From RYN-230 sp963770545 (GTDB lineage Bacteria; Actinomycetota; Actinomycetes; Streptosporangiales; Streptosporangiaceae): a DNA stretch of 64,000 nt. Where the stretch lies: the NCBI GenBank assembly GCA_963770545.1, contig CAVYQF010000035.1, forward strand, positions 184,490 to 248,489, read 5' to 3'. Each line of letters opens with the position of its first letter. The stretch's first letter is position 1. This document shows, one piece after another, positions 59,301 to 64,000 of this stretch. A program made the translations under genes and the position numbers. The notes under the pieces are model-generated. The model had not been told where the DNA came from. It did no database searches and saw only the letters and a program-made list of their open reading frames with translations.

Positions 59301-61103
59301 CACCCCGACCTTCTCGCGCAGCTGGTTAATGAAGATCGCGGTGGTCTTGGTCTGGCTCAGCGCGCCGGTGATCTTCCGCAGGGCCTGGGACATCAGCCGG
59401 GCCTGGAGGCCCACGTGGCTGTCGCCCATCTCGCCCTCGATCTCAGCCCGGGGCACCAGCGCGGCCACCGAGTCGATGACGACAACGTCGATCGCCCCGG
59501 AGCGGATCAGCATGTCCGCGATCTCCAGGGCCTGCTCCCCCGTGTCCGGCTGGGAGACGAGCAACGCGTCGGTGTCCACGCCGAGCTTCTTGGCGTAGTC
59601 GGGGTCCAGCGCGTGCTCAGCGTCGATGAACGCGGCGATCCCGCCGGTCTTCTGCGCGCTGGCTACTGCGTGCAGCGCGATCGTGGTGTTGTGTGTCGGC
59701 ACGCATTCGCGTCCTGCCAGGTACGTGTGGCTCGGGTGGTCCACCTGGATGCAGCGGACGGGCACCGACGAAGCCGGCTCGACGGCCGTCACGTACCTGA
59801 GCTTCGCCCTGCGTGTGCGCAGCGGCGCGAGCCGGGCGGCCTTCCGGGGCAGGCGGAACACCGGCAGTTCTGTCTGGAAGCCCAATCGGTACCGGGTGCC
59901 GACGGCACGCCCGTAGAGCACTGCAGGGGCTTCGCGCATCGTGACCTTGATGCCAAGCCCAAGCAGCAACTCAAGCACGTCGCTGGCCAGTCGCCCGTTC
60001 GTCACGCTGAACTCACATGCGGCCGTGCCGAATCCCCGGCCAGCACCCGATCCGCCGGCGCTCACAGTTCCATCGGTGTCCATGAGTCCCTGCAGGAGCG
60101 CAAGCCGCTGGGCAACGGAGCCGTGCAGATAGCGTTCCGGGATGCGCTTGCTTCCGAGGACCCCTAGCTCACGCAACTGACCCCGCACCGACACTGCGTG
60201 ATGCATAGGCCACTCGGCGAGCCGACCGGCCCGGCGCTCGACCTCGTAGTGGTTCTTGCACAAACCCCGTGCGATCGCGGCCCCACTGGTCGAGCAGTGC
60301 GGGCTGGCCAGCGAACAGACCGACCGTTCGCGCACCATTGTGATCCGGTACGTGGGAGTACGGTCATCCTGCTGGGGATTGCTGCGACGGATCGTGTAAC
60401 CGTCACGCCTGATCTCGTCCAGGATCTCCGGATCCATGCAGGTGATCCTGGCGTCGTCCGTGCTTCCGTCACCCAGCCACGCCCCCAACGTGTACGGCGC
60501 TACCGGGAGTTCCTGGGCCGGATATTCCAGCGGGCCGCAAGTCTGGACCGCGTGGTTAAGCGTGTGGCCGTCTCGCGCCCACAGGGTTGCCCTCATGTCC
60601 CGCGTGGTCACGACCGCCGGAGACCACTGCTCGGTACGGCCCCAGAGTGTGGTCGTCACCCATTGGTGGTCCGCGTCAGCGACGATCTCCGTACCGTCGG
60701 AGAACGTGACCCGGAAACACTCATGGTCGGTCATGACGGGCGTGGCAAAGGTTACCCGGGTGGTCGAGCCATCCTCAGCGAACACCTCCTGGCCGGGTGA
60801 CAGTTCGCCCATCGTGGTCCAGCCCTTGGGCGTCGGGATTGGCGTGTCCAGAGCGAGCGCCTTCCCGCTCCCCTCAGGTCCGTACACCTCGACGACCCGG
60901 CCCCGGGGCAGGCCACCGATGCCGAGCGCGACGTCCAGCGCGATCGCGCCGGTGGGGATCACTTCCATCGGGGCGCGGCCCTCGTCGCCGAGCCGCATGA
61001 TCGAGCCCCGGCCGAATTGCCGTTCGATCTGGGCAAGAGCAGTCTCCAGGGACTTGTCCCTGTCACCGCCGGTCCGGTTGACCGCCCTGTCGCTGCCTGC
61101 CAT
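56325..61103 (-). CDS. recA: Recombinase RecA precursor with three inteins
   Basis: 1592 residues from ATG 61103, preceded by GGGAG. RecA forms the strand-exchange filament on single-stranded DNA and triggers LexA self-cleavage. Exteins are 1-81, 473-604, 969-1014 and 1451-1592; joined they give a 401-residue RecA with an intact Walker A GPEGSGKTT, the L2 loop VMFGSPETTSGG and KVVKNKCAPPFK. Inteins occupy 82-472, 605-968 and 1015-1450, each interrupting one of those motifs, so the precursor cannot work until all three splice. A Gly/Ala-rich tail follows the C-terminus. An SOS box lies at 61271. The reading frame is continuous, with no frameshift. Confidence 0.97.
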   Translation of the reverse strand: MAGSDRAVNRTGGDRDKSLETALAQIERQFGRGSIMRLGDEGRAPMEVIPTGAIALDVALGIGGLPRGRVVEVYGPEGSGKALALDTPIPTPKGWTTMGELSPGQEVFAEDGSTTRVTFATPVMTDHECFRVTFSDGTEIVADADHQWVTTTLWGRTEQWSPAVVTTRDMRATLWARDGHTLNHAVQTCGPLEYPAQELPVAPYTLGAWLGDGSTDDARITCMDPEILDEIRRDGYTIRRSNPQQDDRTPTYRITMVRERSVCSLASPHCSTSGAAIARGLCKNHYEVERRAGRLAEWPMHHAVSVRGQLRELGVLGSKRIPERYLHGSVAQRLALLQGLMDTDGTVSAGGSGAGRGFGTAACEFSVTNGRLASDVLELLLGLGIKVTMREAPAVLYGRAVGTRYRLGFQTELPVFRLPRKAARLAPLRTRRAKLRYVTAVEPASSVPVRCIQVDHPSHTYLAGRECVPTHNTTIALHAVASAQKTGGIAAFIDAEHALDPDYAKKLGVDTDALLVSQPDTGEQALEIADMLIRSGAIDVVVIDSVAALVPRAEIEGEMGDSHVGLQARLMSQALRKITGALSQTKTTAIFINQLREKVGVMFGCMSYGTRVTLADGTQEKIGKIVNRRQDVEVLSYDPESGRIIPRRIVNWFNNGPTERFLQFTVAKPGGNGRAQFAATENHLVRTPGGWREAGELIPGDRVALAEPWRLSGQQMELILGALMGDGSLSPNLRGRSGTRFRMGQGAKQAAYLDWKVSLLGNVGCTQSSNAKGAVFADLTPLPELADLREAVYFGDGKKHLSSEYLKALTPLALAVWYMDDGCFTVRSKGVQKRTQGGTGRIEICVQAMSPGSRERLAGYLRDTHQLNVRVVTRGSRSQAILQFTTAASEKFQKLVAPYIHPSMEYKLLPRFRGQFRVEPEFVPAEMRLVPARILDIHVKPPTRSMNRFDIEVEGSHNYFVDGVMVHNSPETTSGGRALKFYASVRLDVRRIETLKDGTEAVGSRTRIKVVKNKCLAEGTRIFDPSTGVTRRIEEIVDGRLPVHVVSTDKRGVLQTGEVVSWFDQGEQDVIGVKLRDGTELWVTPDHKMLTEHGWRAAGELVAGDRLARPRAYSAFGSQEPIPPDHARLLGYLIGDGYVGGKTPVHFTNVVESLHQDAARIAGTLGCVAKPAGRLTAAFSHRPGEKNGVLELCRWAGIYGGLAPVKKLPAAFFAPDVSAEVIGNLIFGLFESDGYVSREQTGGIRIGFSTTSEQLAYQLHWLLLRWGIGSSVQRRDPRAQRGGLINGRRISGKHPSWEVRVSGVDNVSAFAAAIPMWGPRGQVVTRELAERVGRYRGSQRVYLSDEVVQPILAHLERVGATAQLAAQLVGEGAGDPRGGMKVVLGVPRLRRDRVQRLADGLDDPFLQDILADQLWFSRVTEILPGRRCRTFDVEVADLHNLVAEDVVVHNCAPPFKTAECDIIFGTGISREGGLIDLGVEQSIVRKSGAWYTYEGDQLGQGKENSRNFLRDNPDLANEIEKKIKEKLGVGPRVDAEAAPAAGAGANGSANGVPAGAPGANGSGTGAPVGRAAAGRAAAGRTAGTSTGVGGGA
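56754..58061 (-). mobile_element. RecA intein 3 (436 aa, M. tuberculosis RecA-type site)
   Basis: Precursor residues 1015-1450, after KVVKNK. It begins CLAEGTRIFDPSTG and ends LVAEDVVVHN with a following Cys, so it is a class 1 intein: Cys1, TPDH block B, terminal His-Asn and +1 Cys. The endonuclease motifs LLGYLIGDGYVGG and LIFGLFESDGYVS are intact. Sequence and position closely match the M. tuberculosis RecA intein (440 aa) as I recall it. Confidence 0.95.
58200..59291 (-). mobile_element. RecA intein 2 (364 aa, M. leprae RecA-type site)
   Basis: Precursor residues 605-968, in the L2 DNA-binding loop after GVMFG. It begins CMSYGTRVTLADGTQEKIG and ends NYFVDGVMVHN with a following Ser: class 1, with ATENHL as block B and terminal His-Asn. 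LAGLIDADG motifs are LGALMGDGSLS and AVWYMDDGCFT. Position and sequence closely match the M. leprae RecA intein as recalled. Confidence 0.95.
59688..60860 (-). mobile_element. RecA intein 1 (391 aa, class 3, in the Walker A motif)
   Basis: Precursor residues 82-472, between Lys and Thr of GPEGSGK/TT. It begins ALALDTPIPTPKGWTTM, so the usual Cys1 is Ala. It carries Trp67 two residues after the block B His (DADHQWVT), Cys370 in block F (VRCIQVDHPSHTYLAG) and Thr389-His390-Asn391 at the end: the WCT signature of class 3 inteins. The +1 residue is Thr. LAGLIDADG motifs are LGAWLGDG and LLQGLMDTDG. Between them a CCHC-like finger (VCSLASPHC ... GLCKNHYEVERR) is inserted. Confidence 0.93.
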
Positions 61104-61270
61104 GGGAACTCCCGTTGGATTCAAGAGCTTGCTTGCTGGTTCAGTTGCCGGTCCAGAAGCTACGTGCCGCCACCGACAATTCCGCGCACTGCCGTCCAGT
61201 TGCCGTGCCGCAAGGTCGCCGGGCCACGGAAAGGAGGCCTGAATGGCCACCCCCAGGCCACTACCCTAGG

Positions 61271-61284
61271 CGAACAACTGTTCG
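61271..61284. promoter_or_regulatory. LexA-binding SOS box upstream of recA
   Basis: CGAAC-AACT-GTTCG is a perfect 5-4-5 palindrome matching the actinobacterial/Bacillus SOS consensus CGAAC-N4-GTTCG. It lies 168 bp before the recA ATG. On the coding strand a TAGGGT box follows 3 nt after it and could be the -10, so LexA bound here would block the promoter. Confidence 0.88.
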
Positions 61285-61363
61285 ACGGTGATGCCAACAC
61301 GCCGCATCCCGGAGAAAATTGCTCTGGCCCCGACCTGGCCCCGGCCCCGGCCCTGACCGGCGC

Positions 61364-62404
61364 TCAGGGCCGGGAGAAGGAGATGAGGAAGGTGGCGTGC
61401 GGTGTGACGTGCACGATGGCGCCGCCGTCCGGGGACGTGATGGCGCCGCCGTCCGGGGACGGGACGCCGGAGGGGTAGGCGTCGATGCGAACGTGGTCGG
61501 GCCCCGGGCGGCCCGCAGCATCCCAGGCCACGATCAGCTCCCTGAGCCTGGCTTGCTGCTGCCGGGCCTCCCTGTGGCCGCGAACGGTCAGCTGGAGCGT
61601 TGGCCCACGGGCCGGGTCGCCGCCCGCGCCGGCCCGGGTGCCGGAACCCGGAGCGCCCAGATCAGGGCCGCTGAGGTCAGGCTCGCTGAGGCCGGGCCCA
61701 CTGAAATCGAGAGCCGCGAGGCCAGGCGGACCCGGAAGGCAAGGGCTGGCCCGCCGTGTGACGCCGCCGCCTGGAGGTACACGCCGAGATGCCCGGGCAC
61801 CGGCAACCGCTGGTCTTCGTGGGCCATGGCCCCGGTGAGCGGCATGAACTGGCAGCCGCACACGGCCACGCTGCGCAGGTGGTCCTCGGCGGGGGTCAGG
61901 GCCACGCACTGCTGGATGCCGCGGATCGACAGCGGTATCACCAGCCGTCCGCCGGGGGCGAGTTGGGTGGCCCAGGCCGGGGCGAGATCCGACGCACCGG
62001 CGGTGACGATACGAGTGCCGACAGCAGCGCGGCGCTGTAGCCGGTGCCGGCGCCGATCTCCAGGACCGAGCCGCCCTCGGGTAGCCGGAGTTGCTCCGGC
62101 ATGGCGGCGACCCTGGCCGGCTGCGAGGCTGAGCTGACCGGCCACCCGTCCCGGTACCGCGTCACGATGGCCTGGTCCGCGTAAGCCTCGGGAAGGTTCA
62201 CGCCCGGGACGAAGACATGCCTCGCACGCGGCCGAGGACCGCCGCCACCCGCGGGTCAGTCAGCCGGCTCCGGTTCCGGAGCTGGGCGACCATGTCCCCG
62301 CGGAACCTGGCCGCCGCATCATCAGGCCCGGCACCACCAGGCCCGGCACCACCAGGCCCGGCACCACCAGGCCCAGCACCACCAGGCCCAGCACCACCAG
62401 GCAC
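61364..62404 (-). pseudogene. Decayed protein-L-isoaspartate O-methyltransferase-like gene
   Basis: Homology is spread over several frames. From GTG 62404: a Gly/Pro repeat, then RFRGDMVAQLRNRSRLTDPRV. After a 1-base loss near 62212: HVFVPGVNLPEAYADQAIVT, SSASQPARVAAMPEQL and the SAM motif VLEIGAGTGYSAALL. Near 62018 an internal deletion removes the centre of the methyltransferase fold, and the next frame gives RIVTAGASDLAPAWATQLAP and GGRLVIPLSIRG. A final shift leads to a C-terminal segment ending at 61364 with a doubled SPDGGAI. The family methylates isoaspartyl residues or peptide precursors. It sits between DUF3046 and recA. Confidence 0.75.
62326..62400. repeat. 15-bp tandem repeat, five copies
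   Basis: GCCCGGCACCACCAG is repeated perfectly at 62326, 62341 and 62356, then as GCCCAGCACCACCAG at 62371 and 62386. On the minus strand it codes for a Pro-Gly-Gly-Ala-Gly-type N-terminus of the decayed methyltransferase. Confidence 0.9.
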
Positions 62405-62407
62405 GGG

Positions 62408-62602
62408 TCAGCGCAGGCTCTGCGGGACGTCGAACTCCGCGCAGACCGCCCGCCAGACGGTCTTGGGGTCGACCCCATCCGCCAGGGCCTGATCTACGGT
62501 CCGCTCCCCCAGCGCGGCCAGGACATGATCCTTGGCCACGCTGGTGGCGTACGCGTCGCCGAACTGTGCCCGCATCCGGGTCCAGAACTCGCTGAGCCGC
62601 AC
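62408..62602 (-). CDS. DUF3046 protein
   Basis: 64 residues from GTG 62602: MRLSEFWTRMRAQFGDAYATS ... TVWRAVCAEFDVPQSLR (quoted in part). DUF3046 is a small, conserved actinobacterial protein of unknown function, normally encoded just upstream of recA; here the decayed methyltransferase lies between. A GGGAGG site precedes the start at short spacing. Longer in-frame upstream sequence is not conserved. Confidence 0.88.
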   Translation of the reverse strand: MRLSEFWTRMRAQFGDAYATSVAKDHVLAALGERTVDQALADGVDPKTVWRAVCAEFDVPQSLR

Positions 62603-62950
62603 GGTCCTCCCTGATCGCCGCCGGAACCGCCCGGCTCTGAGAGCCCGGGCCGTCCTGCCGGCGAGAGTACCGGCGCCGGGGCGGCAACCCCAACCCGCAG
62701 CCCAGCCCGGCCAACCGGAGCCAACCCGGAGCCGACCCGCCGGCCTGACCTGCTGGCCCGAACCCCAGCCTCTCCAGACCCGCGACTCACGTTCGTAACA
62801 AACAATGAGGAATGGACATAGTTCTGTTGGGGAAGGGTCACCACGGGGTGCCCTGCAATCGCATGAGAAAATTTCCGGTTCCTGGGCGCATCCAAGTCGC
62901 ACGGCCTGCCGGCTTCGCGGGCAGGCACGGACTCTCTCATGGGAGAGCAG
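62603..62950. other. Divergent spacer between DUF3046 and the DUF4190 protein
   Basis: 348 bp without a supported gene. The middle (about 62790-62870) is unusually AT-rich, with GTTCGTAACAAACAATG and GAGAAAATTTCC, and probably holds the promoters. A small hairpin GCCTGCC/GGCAGGC (62904-62910 with 62920-62926) precedes the plus-strand start. No SOS box is seen here. Confidence 0.4.
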
Positions 62951-63802
62951 ATGGATTCATCCGCCGAGGACGGGGGCGGCCGTCCGACGGCGCTGGTGCC
63001 AGGGCCGTCGTCGCCGGATTCAGCCTCGCCGAGTCCACGCCCGCAGGACTCGGCCCCGCCAGACCCAGCCCGTCCGGTCCCGCCTCCTCAGGTCCCAGCC
63101 GCGCAGGCCCCAGTCCCGCAGCCCCCAGTCCCGCAGGTGCCGCTGGTCCCCGAGCAGCGCACGGCCGCCCGCCGCGGCCCCGCCCCGGCTGAGCCCCAGG
63201 CGGACAAGCCCGCGGCGCGCCGCCCGATCGACGGGGTCGCGGTGGCCGCCCTGGTCTCGGGCCTGGTCGCGGCGATCCCGGTCACCCTGGTCCTGGGGCC
63301 CCTGGCCCTCATCCGGGTCAGCCGCTCCGGGGCCCGCGGCCGCGCCCTGGCCATCGCCGGCCTGGTGCTGGCCGGCCTGTGGACCGTAGCCGCCGCGGTC
63401 GTAGCCGCCGCCATCATCACCCGGCCGCCGCCGCCCAAGCCGGTCACGCTGCCCCACGTGTTCAGCCTGCGGGCCGGTGAATGCCTCAACTCGGGCCCCA
63501 ACGGGATCAGCGGCCTCCAGGTGCTCGCCTGCTCCCAGGCCCACGACGCGGAAGTGTTCGCCACCTTCCAGGTGGCCGGATCGCACTACCCAGGGGCCAC
63601 CGCCCTGCAGCAGCAGGCCCGCCAGGGCTGCGCCAGCCGGCTCAGCGGCTACCTGAACCCCGAGCTGTCCGCGGCCTCGCTGGCCCAGTCCTTCGTGTAC
63701 CCCGACGCCGGGGCCTGGTCGGCGGGCGAGCGGACCGTGGTGTGTACCGTCCGCAGCACCTCCGGCCCGCTCGTCGGGTCGGTGCGATCCTCGACCGGAT
63801 GA
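62951..63802 (+). CDS. DUF4190 / septum-formation-like membrane protein
   Basis: 283 residues from ATG 62951 (MDSSAEDGGGRPTALVPG), with GGGAGAG just upstream; an ATG 12 bp earlier is also in frame. A 90-residue Pro/Ala/Ser-rich cytoplasmic segment is followed by two membrane helices (GVAVAALVSGLVAAIPVTLVLG; ALAIAGLVLAGLWTVAAAVV, in part) with a DUF4190 pattern. The outside domain has three conserved Cys (GECLNSG, VLACSQAHDAEVFATF, GCASRLSGYL) resembling the septum-formation domain. Function unknown. Confidence 0.7.
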   Translation: MDSSAEDGGGRPTALVPGPSSPDSASPSPRPQDSAPPDPARPVPPPQVPAAQAPVPQPPVPQVPLVPEQRTAARRGPAPAEPQADKPAARRPIDGVAVAALVSGLVAAIPVTLVLGPLALIRVSRSGARGRALAIAGLVLAGLWTVAAAVVAAAIITRPPPPKPVTLPHVFSLRAGECLNSGPNGISGLQVLACSQAHDAEVFATFQVAGSHYPGATALQQQARQGCASRLSGYLNPELSAASLAQSFVYPDAGAWSAGERTVVCTVRSTSGPLVGSVRSSTG

Positions 63803-64000
63803 GGTTTTCGTTGCGGATCTGCTGAGACCAGCCCGCGCGGCGGGTCAGGGACGAGGCGGCCAGCGGGTCGGGAATCTGCACTCTGCGGCGGACGTTTAAT
63901 TCTGTCGGTATGACCATGCACCATGTACCTATGCCCCGTCATCCGGCCCGGACTGAGACCCCACCAGCCGGCCATGCGCCCGCAGGAACCGAGAGAGACC
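63803..64000. other. Right-edge spacer with a copy of the dispersed repeat
   Basis: GGTTTTCGTTGCGGA (63803-63817) directly follows the stop codon and matches the repeat at 10155 and 47305. The remaining 180 bp shows no supported gene start; an AT-rich spot around 63895-63925 may be a promoter for a gene beyond the window. Confidence 0.5.

Noticed and set aside
61104..61250. Upstream in-frame start extending RecA by 49 residues
   Set aside because: The extension has no RecA-like sequence, while the ATG at 61103 has a GGGAG ribosome site and a normal RecA N-terminus.
1..64000. tRNA genes, insertion sequences, prophage genes or a biosynthetic cluster
   Set aside because: Read through both strands without finding tRNA-like cloverleafs, transposases, integrases or modular synthase genes; only inteins and small repeats qualify as mobile.

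Overview
This 64 kb window is very GC-rich and dense with genes. GTG starts and 1-20 bp stop/start overlaps are common. Together with actinobacterial-type control sites (a CIRCE at hrcA, a CGAAC-N4-GTTCG SOS box at recA) and a familiar actinobacterial core gene order, this points to a chromosome segment of a filamentous-type actinomycete. The species cannot be named from sequence alone. No tRNA, rRNA, CRISPR, transposase or phage gene was recognised.

Layout. Most core genes lie on the minus strand. Read in their own direction, from right to left, they are DUF3046, recA (three inteins), recX, rny, miaB, miaA-dapF, hflX, hutI, holA, lepA (rpsT is divergent), hemW, hrcA-dnaJ-rsmE, HIT, phoH-ybeY-corC-cdd-era, leuA, recO-uppS, glyS, then ppdK-dgt and the start of a ferredoxin-reductase-like flavoprotein. 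These cover DNA repair (RecA, RecX, RecO), ribosome and tRNA work (Era, YbeY, RsmE, LepA, MiaA, MiaB, GlyS), heat shock (HrcA, DnaJ), and cell-wall and amino-acid synthesis (UppS, DapF, LeuA).

Accessory material is inserted in this order. Between ppdK and glyS are two SigE-like sigma factor/membrane-partner modules, a DUF1932 dehydrogenase and two tandem family-5 glycoside hydrolases. A third sigma module sits between HIT and rsmE. Between hflX and dapF, a plus-strand cluster aceB-glcD-glcE-glcF would oxidise glycolate to glyoxylate and condense it with acetyl-CoA to malate. A decayed methyltransferase lies between DUF3046 and recA.

The main discovery is the recA gene. One 1592-residue frame carries three complete inteins (391, 364 and 436 residues), in the Walker A lysine/threonine junction, in DNA-binding loop L2, and after the KVVKNK motif. 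The second and third match the sites and sequences of the Mycobacterium leprae and M. tuberculosis RecA inteins. The first begins with Ala and carries the Trp-Cys-Thr signature of class 3 inteins. All three keep paired LAGLIDADG motifs. Inteins make up about 75% of the precursor; the spliced RecA would be 401 residues.

Other notable signals are a Leu-codon leader peptide with a Shine-Dalgarno-sequestering hairpin before leuA, tandem repeats that copy the 3' ends (with stop codons) of aceB and glcD, dispersed repeats that enter coding frames, and several frameshifted genes, mostly in CGGGC contexts. The frameshifts may be real or may be sequencing errors.
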